From Lingula anatina (taxonomy: Eukaryota; Brachiopoda; Lingulata; Lingulida; Lingulidae), in assembly GCF_001039355.2 (NCBI RefSeq), contig NW_019773692.1, positions 249,908 through 313,907 on the forward strand: 64,000 nucleotides of DNA, written 5' to 3'. The notes beneath the pieces are model-generated. The model saw nothing but the letters and a program-made list of their open reading frames with translations, had not been told where the DNA came from and made no database searches. The position numbers and the translations under genes were made by a program. Of the stretch, positions 50,334 to 60,948 are shown in pieces (the first letter of the stretch is position 1; each line of letters starts with the position of its first letter).

Positions 50334-53300
50334 TCACTGTGGAGGCTGTGCATAGAGGCAGTCATTTCCTTGGTATGTCTCCAACGGTTCGTTTAACCAT
50401 TCCGTAAATCCAGCATCTTTCACAAATTGCTTGACCTCCTGATCGTACTTCAGCTTGAAACCTTCCGGATCGCGCGCCAACACGAACAGCGTGACCCGGA
50501 AGTTATCTGTGACCACTGCATACTCGTACTGACCATTGGTAGAAAACGTCTGGGGACCCAGCTTAATAATCCAATCTGAAAAAGGACATTACAGCGGGCT
50601 CAAAAAGTTATGCAATACTTCGTTTATATCTATTAAAAACATTCCTGTCTTATACAGGCCTAACCAACTACCAGACTCGGCACCTAAGGATCCTGAATTA
50701 ACCGGTTTATCGGACCACACTACCCGTTTTCAAGGTGTGTGTCAGATCGCATTTCGGAGTATCAGTCAGAACACCGACAGGATGAGCCCACGCTCGGCTG
50801 TCACCTTGATTGGATAGTAAACGATTGTCGTATTTAATCGCTATATGATTTTAAAACCGGGTGCATAAATTTGAAAGCCACCTAGATGAACCTTAGACTG
50901 CCACATTAATCTAATACAATGCAAAAAAGCCCTATCAAAAGTGGTTAAAACATTCAAACCGAATGTCGTAAAGTCCCCATATACCCCCATAGAGACAATG
51001 AAATAGAGTACTCTAAAGTAAGAGTACAGTTTAAGGTTGTTCAGCCGAGCGTGAATGAGCCCGCAGTCGTCCTACAAAATTTGTTCTGGAGTATGATACT
51101 CCGAAATGCGATCTGACACACACCTTGAAAACGGGTAGTGTGGTCCGATATATCGGTTAATTCAGGATCCTTAGGTGCCGAGTCTGGTAGTTGGTTAGAC
51201 CTGTTATACACTGACTAAGGAAATATTTACTGAACTGCAGAGGAATTTAGCATTCTTTTATATTATCCCGTTATTTGAAGTTGCTATCAGATTACTATAT
51301 ATATAACTGGTTAATATTGAATAAAAAAATAAATAATAAAGATTTATGCTGAAGGTATCCCGTAGGGAATTATGGGTAATGTATAACATGATAGAATAAC
51401 ATAGTGTATAATGTAGGGCCTATTCATCCTAAAAGTTCTCATTACTCCCTTATCTTACTCTCTATCAAAGAAAAAAGGGAGGTGCCCCCTCCCGGCCTCC
51501 AACACATTCTCACTCAATAGCTATAGAAATATCTGTAAAAATCTAGAGAAAAATTGTTCCAAAACCCTGGTCGAGGGCAGGATTACCCGGTACTAAAGGA
51601 TACTTACATGGAGCTTTCACAGGTACTCCGTCCAGTTTCACTGCCAGTTTCCCCGGCTCCTCCGTGGTGTAAGCAAATCCTCGGATGGTGTGAGCCTCTC
51701 CTGTAGGCGTCTTGGTTCTCTGGGCATTAAACACACTGACCGTGGTATTACTGACAGCGCCATCTGGAGGTGAGAACGTTTTGACAGTTTAACTGAACTC
51801 TCTGTTGTAAAGCAAATTACTTATACTTTTACTAATTGCAGATACTAATTAAAACGGAATCAAATGTGCAAAATCATAGGGAGTTGTTGAGAGTAAGTTA
51901 AGTTTCAGCAAGAGTCAACAAGTGTAGAACATGTTTTAGTGTCAGAAAAAGATGGAAAAGGTCAAAGTCAGTAACAGTGTATGTGATTGGTTTATTTCTC
52001 AATAGATTTACAAGTTTCTTACACGTGTAAAACACATGCAAGCTTAGGATGAGTAAGGTTCAAGCATGAGTTATTCAAATAATATTTTAGATATTTTAAA
52101 TTGAAAACAAGTCTCTTAGAAATTACCTTATGAGGAAATGTTGAACGGAGGTTTGCAACAATGGAAAGTAAACAAGTAAATGCATGACCAGTACAGAGGA
52201 ATATACTTAAAATACTTGCAAAATTGTATGAACAGAGGGTCGATGAATAAACGTTAGAAAGCTCCAATTTGTCTTTATTCTTCATTATGATATCTCCATA
52301 CCTTCAGTATGTCAACTGGTTTGCATTTGTTCATAAATCCCAGGGGGTTTTATCAGATACAAACTGACTGGTGCAAACTTTTTTAAATGTACTTGGCTGT
52401 TAACTTCCCAATTTTCAGTGACACTCTGAGACACCTGTTTTAACATATACACTCTTGGTGAAAAAGGTTGACCCACCTCCAATCATTTTTTTTTTTTTTG
52501 TTTTATCATGATCACATGATCATCTCGCATGTTGAATAGTGTTTCTTATTTCAGATACCATATTTATCATGATTCACGGTACAGAACATATAAAATACCC
52601 GTGAAGATACCCCTACTTTATACCATTTATCCGAATTTAGACCATGCATCCCCTCAAATCTCGTCCAGAAAATTATTTTTTGAATATTCGTTAAATATAT
52701 TTTCCAAGGCGCCATCTTTGAAGAGTTAACGAGGTCCGGTATCAATCATAACCTCACGTGGCGTGGGCATTTTCCATTTTTGCCTAATTAGACTCTCGAC
52801 AAAACTACACTTACATCTGGTGACTTTATAGCTTTTATTTACTTTTGTTCATTCTGCTAATTTGACATTAAAAATCGTAAATCTTTTTTTACATTACTGT
52901 TTTTATTAAATGCAAATTAGGAGGGTGCGCATGAGTAATAAGATAAAATCTAGAAGCTGATATTAATTAGTCGTACGACACGTACGTACTCCCATACTTA
53001 CGTATAAAAATTGAGGATGTTTTTCTTTAAATTTTGAAGTGTGTCAATGGAAACGGGATGTTTTTCTTTAAACTTTGAAGTGTACCAATGGAAAAGGGAT
53101 GTTTTTCTTCAAATTTGGAGTGTGTCAATGGAAACAGGATGTTTTTCTTCAAATTGTGAACTATGCCAATGGAACTTTGAAGTCATGGAAGTGTTCCAAA
53201 GGGAAAACAAAGAGGGACTCTTAGCGAAATCTACTTCCTTCTCGTGTTCGTTTGTGGTGCTATATAAAGTAAGACGCCGAGCGTCCCAAGTAGTTATCGA

Positions 53301-56300
53301 AGTTAAACGATAGGATTACGAAAAATGTGGAATACCATTCAGGTACCGTAAGTCTTATACAAATACCCTATGTCGTTTTACTTATTTTCATATGAATTAC
53401 CTTGACATTTACCTTGAAATTTCAAAAGATGCTCAGAGAATCGCATCCATAGTGATCACTGAGTTACAACACTGAAAAAAAGTTTTTCGGAACAGTTGTA
53501 TATTATGTTTAAATCCTTTTTGTAGGTCGTTGCTTTCCTACTCTGCGTGAACGTCATGTACAGTCATGCACTGTGGATACCAACTGGACGAAGGGATGAA
53601 ATAAACTTCCAAGGTATGGTAAATAAAATAGTGCCGGTGGAACAGGAATGGAAGTTCTAGCAATGGAAGTCCGGGCTCCCATATTATTAGTACAGGTGCG
53701 GGTTAGTTGGAGTATCGGGGTTAGAAATTGGGACGAATGTCACCTGTACAAAGTAATGTGAAGCGGACTATGGTTCCTAGCGGACTTCCATTCCTGTTAC
53801 ACCGGCGCGAAATCACCATTCACGTGACCAAAGCCCATAGGTAGTGGACAGAAACGTCGTGTTTGACTGATGTTATTGAGTTCTTAGAATTTTTATCAAG
53901 ATTAAAATTGTCATTGTGAAAAGTAGTTAAAAATGAGCCTTTTGGTTAGCAAGGAAATATACACTAGCTTTCACTTATTCTGCTGTTAACGTAAGTTTTA
54001 AACTTTAGACTCGACGTGTGCCTTTGGGATGTTGCACAGACGGTAAAAAATACTGTTGTTGAAACTCCATTTGCAAAGTTTTCAGCGTAAAACGACTATC
54101 AACGCTTTCTTATTAATTAGAGTCAATTGGTGTTGCCGATCGATCAACCATGGTTGGAAATAAATATGAACAATATGAATATGTTTTAATAAAAGTTACA
54201 TGTCAATCTCAAATGTACACTTAAAACATTATCATGATCTCTGAATGTTTGAAATAATTTCTCAGCAAACAAATGGATGGTCATAGTCAATCTTATATTT
54301 TAATGCTTATCATATGTTTATTACAACTTCTTGTGTGCCCACATCTAATTCTTACTGAAAATAGATTGCAAATGAAGGAAAACGTAACAGAAAAAAGTAG
54401 TTATCTTCAAACGTTCAGTAAAATGTTGTTCTATCGTGCATACAACACATTACCAATAATAACGTTACCAATAGCTACGATATCACAGAAATTATTTGCC
54501 TTCCCCCAAAACTATGCCTGCCATTTTTGTTTCGCTGTTTGCCAATTACCAAGCATAGTTTAAAGGTACATACGAACCGAGCATCGGTGGAGTGTGGATT
54601 CCGAGTAACACATGTCAACCACTTCTACTAGATTCTTGTATGACTCAAATAAATTCGGCATGCCAAGGGATAAACTGAATAGATCACTCGATCAGCCGTA
54701 AAAGACCATTAGACTGCTCCTTTCTTTAAATTTATGGTTGTAAATTTAACCTACTTCCGTGACCTACTTTCCTGCCCCATTGACATACAGCTTAGAATGC
54801 CAGCAGAAAGATCTGTTCAAACATCATTTTCGGGTAAAATTAAACAATGCCTTTTGGTAATTCTCTTAGTTATACTACTTGAAACTATATGCTGGCATTT
54901 GGTTGGTTTTTGTGACAAAAAATTGACTTTGTATGCATCTTTAATGCATGCATTGTGTATTAATTAATCTTTGCTATCATAATTTCTAATTGGTAATATT
55001 ACACACACACACTAATCAATTACAATTTTTTAGAATACCCAGGCGGAATCTGGTTTGGAACTCAAGACTTGGCTTGTGTCAGTAAAATAAGGGCCAAACG
55101 CTTCGTATTTCGATCTCCCATACGCATTGCACATCGCCTGATTTACTATCGTGGGCTGATCTTCGAGTGGGGAGTTGGTAATGAGAATAGCGAGAAGAGG
55201 TATTCTTATAGAGATGAACCTTACGTTCCACACTGCGAGGTCCGCTGGGAGATTTGGCCAGCAGCGGAGAGTACCTGTAGCATTGAAGCCGCCAAAGCGT
55301 TTACACGATCCTACAAATCGAGGTTTGGAGACTACAACCTGTTTGGCAACAACTGCCACATGTTTGCCATGCGTCTAGCGGGCATGTTGAAAAACGGCGA
55401 TTGTTAACCTCGCTTCGGGGCTGCGGAAACAGGTGATGAGGACTGGATGGTGAAGTTGGCAAAATGTGGCAAATATTGTACTATATTTGAGTTGTAACAG
55501 GAGAAACATTCACAATCATTTTAACAAACTCAAATTTAATAAATGCCTTATGTCGGGAAATAACTGAGCTGTATGTTTTGAAAATACAAGAAGCCTATGA
55601 ATCACTAACGTACCCATTTGAGAATAAGTAAGGTAGTATTTCTTTTTTGTGTTCATACTGCGAGAAAAAATAATTTGAACTTGAAAACATGCATTTGCGA
55701 GATATGAACTAGTTTAATTTAGACGACAAGTTTTCAGTGTGCAACCAGTTTTATGCATGACTGCCTTGTTTTATACTACCCCATTACAATTATTCAGATT
55801 CATTTATATTCTAAAGAGGTTTATGAATAAAACTTTGCTGAGCAACTAAAATTGGCTGCTTTTGATTTTCATTAATTTATATTCTAAAGAGGTTTATAAA
55901 TTAAAACTTTGCCGAACAAACTCCAAATTTGATGCTTTAAAAAATGATTTGAACTTGAAAAAATAATTTGAACTTGAAAACGCGCATTTTTCATCTAGCT
56001 ATCATAAAATACTAGTATCTTTCAAAAGGCAGGGAGATAATTCGCAAGTCAGAAGTTTTAAATGCACCAGTGTAACTGTTTAAGTTATTTTTCATCTATT
56101 CTACTGGGTTTACATCTCATAATGAAGTCATTGGACAGTTAAAGCTATAACTCTTTGTTTTTCGGTTATCAACCCCCAATTTTGCATTTTTTTAACGTGA
56201 CGAGAATGTAAACATCAAGCATAACCAAATTTCTTAAAAGGTAACTATACACATTAAAGAACGGTTTCATATTTTGGCAAAATATTCCACCCAAAATTCA

Positions 56301-57335
56301 ACCGTTCAAAGGCCGCTCTTCTATAGATACATATCTTTGATAAGTTTTGTGAATATTTACAAAGAAACTGAAACCGTGTCTACTACTGCATGCGACACAA
56401 AAATAAAAAGTATAACAAAGATTGAAAGATCGATAAGAATCTATCAAAAGTAAGATTTTGAAAAGTACCGAGAAATTTTTACTTTATATTTACCTAGGCA
56501 TCTCACCATTGGTATTTTGGACAAAAAACAACTGTTTCATTTATTTCTCCCTTAATCCATTTTTGTGAAGACATTTTTAAAAAGTCAGCAGTCCAACGAT
56601 ACACACACAAATGCGCAAGCGCACACAAGCATAGTGGTACTTCTGTACCCATCCCCAGATATATGTTCTTAAAACTTATGGGGTCTTCTCGTGTTGAAAA
56701 GAAAATTATATATAATCAATTTATTTCCTATGTCGTAGTTTTCAAGACAAAAGCTTACACTTACAGTCAGCGGTAACGCACACAGCATCCTTTTCAAACA
56801 AAGACGTTGCTCTGTTGCCATACATCTGTTAAAACATGTTTTAGCAATTGTCAGGTATAAAAAATGAAAATATGTCATCTTCATCATGAAATATTATATC
56901 TAAATGAATATGCACTTTGATACGATGCATATGTTTCATGAATTATTTTATCAACTGCAACAATTTCTATAACCTCACTTAATTATTTTATTCACTGACT
57001 TAAAGCCATATTTATCTTCATCCTTTTCTGTAACATGTTACATGGTTAACCTCCGATATTAGATCTGAACGACGGTATGGCCAGTAAAAAAATTTTGCAA
57101 ATCAAAATCTTTTTAATGACCATTTTAAACGATGTATTAATAACTTTGTATATGATCAATGATATCTCAAATATTGAATTAGTTAAATCCAGTAGTATAC
57201 CTGATACCAACGTCCTAAATATTTCCCTACTTCTACCTCCACGGTTGGAAGCGGCTTTTTGAATATGCCAGCAAGGAAGGCATTGCTGGAACCAAGAACA
57301 GAGATGAGTGCGATAGTCATTGGAAAAAGAATCAT
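50334..57335 (-). CDS. Secreted lipocalin (ApoD/Blc-like), four exons, with a gene nested in intron 2
   Basis: Exons on the minus strand: 57,335-57,201 (135 nt), 56,825-56,765 (61 nt), 51,763-51,608 (156 nt) and 50,575-50,334 (242 nt). Phases 0, 1 and 1 match, giving 197 residues. Exon 1 encodes a signal peptide (MILFPMTIALISVLGSSNA), then FLAGIF and VGKYLGRWYQ, the lipocalin G-x-W motif. Exon 2 reads MYGNRATSLFEKDAVCVTAD, exon 3 TTVSVFNAQR...AIRGF-like beta-barrel strands, and exon 4 WIIKLGP, then FRVTLFVLARDPE, EWLNEPL and DCLYAQPPQ. Cys61 and Cys190 can form the usual single disulfide. Lipocalins bind small hydrophobic ligands outside the cell; the ligand is unknown. Exon lengths 1-3 equal those of the paralogue at 59,229. 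Intron 2 (4.8-5.0 kb) contains the plus-strand gene 53,325-55,407 and at least three inverted-repeat elements. Candidate poly(A) signals (TTTATT on plus) lie near 50,145 and 49,885. Confidence 0.9.
50655..51203. mobile_element. 549-bp DNA-transposon-like element with long terminal inverted repeats
   Basis: The left end CAGGCCTAACCAACTACCAG is the near-perfect complement of the right end. Complementarity runs about 110 bp, with further matching words (CACGCTCGGCTG) to about 150 bp. TTATA flanks both ends (50,650-50,654 and 51,204-51,208). The left duplicate has the empty site with a single TTATA (near 43,173), which confirms insertion after the segmental duplication. There is no transposase, so it is non-autonomous. 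It lies in intron 3 of the lipocalin gene. Confidence 0.9.
52488..52499. repeat. Short poly-T in lipocalin intron 2
   Basis: T-run shared with the left duplicate (near 43,722). It varies in length between copies. Confidence 0.85.
53015..53178 (+). repeat. 41-bp minisatellite upstream of the nested gene promoter
   Basis: Units containing GGATGTTTTTCTT and GAAGTGTGTCAATGGAAA start at about 53,015, 53,056, 53,097 and 53,137. The left duplicate has three units (about 44,878-45,000). It ends roughly 80-110 bp upstream of the TATA box, so copy number might influence expression. Confidence 0.85.
53261..53268 (+). promoter_or_regulatory. TATA box of the nested secreted-protein gene
   Basis: TATATAAA in GTGCTATATAAAGTAAGACG, 64 bp upstream of the ATG at 53,325. 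Transcription is expected to start about 25-30 bp downstream, leaving a short leader. Confidence 0.82.
53325..55407 (+). CDS. Small secreted protein with His/NNCH signature, nested in the lipocalin intron
   Basis: Three exons: 53,325-53,342 (six codons, MWNTIQ), 53,526-53,613 and 55,034-55,407. Phases 0 and 1 match, giving 159 residues. Exons 1 and 2 together make a signal peptide (MWNTIQ-VVAFLLCVNVMYSHA), so the product is predicted to be secreted. The mature part contains PGGIWFGTQ, RIAHRLIYYRGLIFEWG with His69, PHCEVRW, EAAKAFTRSYKSRFG and NNCHMFAMRLAGML with Cys143, and ends NGDC. A His early and an Asn-Asn-Cys-His late resemble the circularly permuted papain folds (NlpC/P60, LRAT, PPPDE types), but this is an inference from motif layout only. 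No family name is recognised. The AATAAA at 55,538 and the TATA box at 53,261 complete the gene. It lies wholly within lipocalin intron 2 on the opposite strand, and a frameshifted duplicate is at 45,149-47,433. Confidence 0.87.
53641..53799. mobile_element. Short inverted-repeat element in intron 2, right copy (inverted)
   Basis: Ends AACAGGAATGGAAGT and ACTTCCATTCCTGTT are inverted repeats. The inside is the reverse complement of the element at 45,610-45,771 (GTCACCTGTACAAAGTAATG here). It sits just after exon 2 in both gene copies. Immediately to its right this copy lacks about 310 bp that the left copy has. Confidence 0.7.
54564..54940. mobile_element. 377-bp insertion flanked by TTAA
   Basis: Present only in the right duplicate, in intron 2 of the nested gene. 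TTAA occurs on both sides (54,560-54,563 and 54,941-54,944), while the left copy has it once (near 46,972). The ends AGGTACATACGAA and, reversed, AGATGCATACAAA form an imperfect 13-bp terminal inverted repeat. TTAA target sites are typical of piggyBac and Kolobok transposons. An open frame inside (54,734-54,967) shows no transposase motif. Confidence 0.65.
55538..55543 (+). promoter_or_regulatory. Poly(A) signal of the nested gene
   Basis: AATAAA 131 bp after the stop codon. The homologous position in the left duplicate reads AATAAG. Confidence 0.7.
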
Positions 57336-57418
57336 ATTTCTGCCGCTGATGCTTTCTTCTTCCTACTGTAGAGCAAAGTATGATAGTGTGGAGTTGTGTT
57401 CCCTGTACACTGCCGCTG

Positions 57419-57425
57419 TTTTATA
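57419..57425 (-). promoter_or_regulatory. TATA box of the minus-strand lipocalin gene
   Basis: On the minus strand GGCTATAAAACAGC lies 84 bp before the ATG at 57,335, fitting a start site near 57,390. This supports 57,335 as the true first exon. Confidence 0.82.
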
Positions 57426-59157
57426 GCCAGACCAAGACACTCCCAGTGGTGACATGACCGATCAAGGTCAAGGCCATAGAATACAGTTACGTCATATTTC
57501 TTGATTTCTGTCCTAGGTTTTTATATTGGTATATGGTGGCAAGTCGTGGTTTCTCAATTATCCAAATTTTGGGGAAATAAGGAATAAGAAAATATTGGCA
57601 TTTCGGAAATGTACCACTGTGTTTGGTAACCATTCGTAGCAGCGGGCATATAGTTTTGTAGAATATCTTCTTTGTAAAATATACTCACGGAAAAAAGGCC
57701 ATAAACAGAACCTCCCACCTTTTTACCTTTACAAGCCTTAAATTGTAATTAATTTTCTAATTAAAAACTTATGTAAGGAATGTAAACAAAAACTTTGTTT
57801 CATAATTGCTCTTTGGTCATAAAAAAACTAATAATATTAATTTTTTATCTCAAATTTTCAATTAAAGAAGACAAAATGTACTTTTCCTTTATACTTAAAT
57901 AGTGTGCACTGCCAAATTCCACTTTGTTAAGTTTTAAGCATTTTTGTTCCTTCCTAGAAACTTTAAACAAACAATACACAGAAATGGGTTTTGTGCCTTA
58001 TACACGTAATATGGAATTCATTTTCAGTGTCTATTGATGAATATTTTAAAATTACAGCGTTAAGAGATAACGCTTTAATAGAAAAATTATAACCAGGTTT
58101 TATAATAAACCTTAAATGCCGTGAAGGAAGGAATAATTGACAAAATTATTATGAATTTAATTTTCTCTGTAGGACCTTATTGCCAGCCCCACCGTCAAGA
58201 GTGAACACTGTTAAAGCAATAATAACTCTTTGTTTCGGCCAAAAAATGAATTTTCCTGGAGTAAACAACAATTTTCCCATGCTTACCAATGGTTAATGAA
58301 TCCATTTTTACATTCAAAGTTAGTCCCTGGTTTTTTTCTAAAAAGTTTGGTTTTTTGTTAAAATCTCTTAAGAGATTTTAACAGAGTATAGACATCAATG
58401 GAGGTTACGTGGTCTAAAGACAAGTTCAAATATCAGAATAAAAGCTATAACTGCTGTTTTTGTGGTAAAACAGAATATATTATATTTCTATGAGTTATTC
58501 ACAAGGTTTTTATTGTGAAATATAGGTATCATACAAAGAGTTATTATGCCTTTAACAGGCGGTTCTCCGTCATGTCATGTCGGCATTACGTATCAGAATT
58601 AACAGCTGTCACTATAGCACGTGGACTTCCACGTTACGTATGGTCAAGCACGTTGTCCACAATGTGTGTCATCCGTACAGTGTCTACGTCTTGTGCAATG
58701 TTCACCGTTGTTGCCATGGAAACATCACATCTTGAAATCATTTTCTCAGGGTAAATGTTATGTTTTTTTTTTCATTTTTTCATCTACCTCCGATATTTGT
58801 AACGAAATATTTAATTAATATTTAGTCTAAATTTTACTTTGATCGTTGCTTTATGATTTTAATATTTAAAATAAAAAATTTAGAGAGGTGCTTTATTCGC
58901 TGCGCGGAAGCTTTCCTAAACTTAACGGACTCGGAACAATTCTTAAATACAGTATAAAATCAATTTGAAGTATTTCAATCCAATAAACTGCTGTTTCCCT
59001 GCTGTCACGTCGCTGGTCAGTTCCAGATGTCCCCGTCCCCACTGACGGCTAATCCCGTGGGGAGGAGCCAGCTGTCAGGACCACATGGTTGTCCACGTGC
59101 TGTGACCTGCCACACCCTCGGGATAGTTATAAAACCAAGTTTATGTAAAGAGGGCCC
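57426..59157. other. Divergent promoter interval between two lipocalin genes
   Basis: About 1.7 kb separates the two TATA boxes. No exon is recognised. It includes a dispersed repeat at about 58,220-58,350 that is the reverse complement of 296-400 (shared TTACCAATGGTTA and ACATTCAAAGTTAGTCCCTG). The last 200 bp before the right lipocalin are more GC-rich and contain CACGTGCTGTGACCTGCC. Confidence 0.55.
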
Positions 59158-59165
59158 TATATAAA
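59158..59165 (+). promoter_or_regulatory. TATA box of the plus-strand lipocalin gene
   Basis: TATATAAA in GGCCCTATATAAACCAGC, 71 bp upstream of the ATG at 59,229. Confidence 0.85.
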
Positions 59166-59228
59166 CCAGCACTGGCACCATCATAGAGCACAAACCGAGC
59201 CAGCAACAGACTCATCTTTGTCTTCATC

Positions 59229-60871
59229 ATGCAGATTCTCAACGTTCTCCTCGCTCTGGCCTTGGTGGCCTCCAGCAGCGCGTTCTTGGCGGGACTTTTT
59301 AAGGAGTCCATCGCCACTGTTTCTCAGATTGATGTGAACAAATATACTGGAAGATGGTATCAGGTAAGCTATGCAGTTCACACCGAGATTGTTCAGAAGC
59401 TGAGAATATATCATCCAGGTACAGATAAAAGATATAACTGCCATTTTCTTGACACGTTAACGTTTAGCTAAAAATATCCTAGTAATTTTCTTCACTTTTA
59501 TTTTGCTTTACTTATTTCTGATAACACATTATGAAGGGAAGCTTTAATGTTCGATTTTTGTTTAAAACTTTCGTCGGAGAGGGGAGGGAGGAACAGAATG
59601 ACATGAATCAAAATCTAACAAACCTTTCGTTACCCGGGATTCCAGGTGTACTTGAGCCGCTGGAGCTCCATCTTCGCTCCCAAAGGATACTGTGTGACAG
59701 CTACGTGTAAGTTGACCACAGCCCTATTGTCCTCATATCTGTGACCAGTTCGAATACCACATTTTATAAACACACTTCTGCCACTCGCCTTTGCTTAGAA
59801 TGACCAAGTGACATGTTTTAGGCAAATGTAAGAGTGAAATAACCATTTCAACCAAGAACACGCCAAATGCCAGTCAGATAATGATTTATGTAAATGATTT
59901 AAATCTACTTTCAAATCCATGTTATTGAAACCCCGAAATTTAGTGCAAGCTTGGGTGCATCATAAAACTATCTGCAAACGGAAGTCATATATTGGTATTT
60001 TTGTCCACAGACGGCAAATTCAACGACACCACCATCACCGTGTTTAACTCGGGGAGGAAAGGAGGGCCAACTGGCGAAGAACAGGCCATCAGAGGACACG
60101 CCTACGCCACAGAGGAGTCCGGCAAGTTCAAGTTGAATTTGGCTGGGGTGCCCTTCACTGGAAACTGTAAGTCAAAAGCTGGACATAGGCCATAGATCAT
60201 TTGAATACCCTTTATTACCTTGCAACAATTTTCATGTTTTTTCACTAAATAAAGTTGTTTAAAGCTTTCGTTCTTAGTGTTATTTTTGTTGGTTTTCCGA
60301 ATAGTTCATTTACCTTGCTTTTCAGAATTATTGATCATGAGGTTTATAGCCATGTCCAAATTTAGAGCATTCAGCATTTTTCGTTACGGCACTTGTTGAC
60401 CCTTGCAATCATTATTCATGCATCCCCCCCCCCCCCCCCATAAAAAGTTAATTTTGTTTTAGGAAGATACATGTATTACCGCTGTTCCAATATCTCCAAT
60501 AACCATCTTACATTTGTTAATTATTTTCAGTGTTAAGCATCATCTTATCATATCATATTATATCGGTACTAAGCATCATCTTATCATATCATATCTCTGT
60601 CTCGGTGTTAAAATGAATGTATTTGACATGCATTTTAGACTGGGTCATCAAGTTGGGACCGGTCATCAATGGTCAGTACCAGTATTCTGTGGTCAGTGAC
60701 ACTAACAGACTCGGGCTGTATGTCCTCGCTAGAGACCCAGAGACATTCAAGAAGTACGACGCCGAGGTGAAGGAGTTTCTTAATAAGAACCATTACAACG
60801 AGTGGCTGAACGAGCCATTGCCTTCCTATCACGACAAGGACTGTATTTACCCTCCCATGCCTACTAATTGA
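59229..60871 (+). CDS. Secreted lipocalin (ApoD/Blc-like), four exons
   Basis: Exons 59,229-59,363 (135 nt), 59,646-59,706 (61 nt), 60,011-60,166 (156 nt) and 60,639-60,871 (233 nt). Introns have GTAAG-type donors and phases 0, 1 and 1. The protein has 194 residues. It starts with a signal peptide (MQILNVLLALALVASSSA), then FLAGLFKES and VNKYTGRWYQ with the lipocalin G-x-W (Trp43). Next come VYLSRWSSIFAPKGYCVTAT, FNDTTITVFNSGRK, EEQAIRGHAYATEESGKFK and YWVIKLGP, then QYSVVSDTN and YVLARDPETF. The end is EWLNEPLPSY and DCIYPP. Cys61 and Cys186 are the only cysteines after the signal peptide and probably pair. It is predicted to be an extracellular carrier of a small hydrophobic ligand. It is divergent from, and paralogous to, the lipocalin at 50,334-57,335; exons 1-3 are the same length in both. 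Confidence 0.94.
60427..60439. repeat. Poly-C in lipocalin intron 3
   Basis: Run of about 13-14 C within the 472-bp intron between exons 3 and 4. Confidence 0.9.
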
Positions 60872-60942
60872 CTCAGAACTTTTTAATTGAACTTTTTAAA
60901 CTTATTTTTGTGACTTGTTGTGTTTTGTCTGTTATTTTGTGC

Positions 60943-60948
60943 AATAAA
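60943..60948 (+). promoter_or_regulatory. Poly(A) signal of the plus-strand lipocalin gene
   Basis: AATAAA 72 bp after the stop codon, in GTGCAATAAACTTC. Confidence 0.85.

Larger units (their letters stand above)
49770..56705. repeat. Segmental tandem duplication, right copy
   Basis: Homologous to 42,450-49,575 in direct orientation, with a spacer of about 195 bp between them. This copy carries intact lipocalin exons 3 and 4 and the intact nested gene. It also has inverted-repeat elements at 50,655 and 54,564 that are absent from the left copy. Its right end stops about 60 bp before lipocalin exon 2. Confidence 0.9.

Noticed and set aside
52019-52285. Candidate lipocalin exon 2 (THPKLACVLHV before a GTAAG)
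   Set aside because: Length and phase do not fit; the exact 61-bp exon with matching phase was found at 56,765-56,825.
54273-54563. 96-codon open frame with hydrophobic start
   Set aside because: Lies in an intron of the nested gene; the homologous left copy is interrupted by indels, so it is not conserved as coding.
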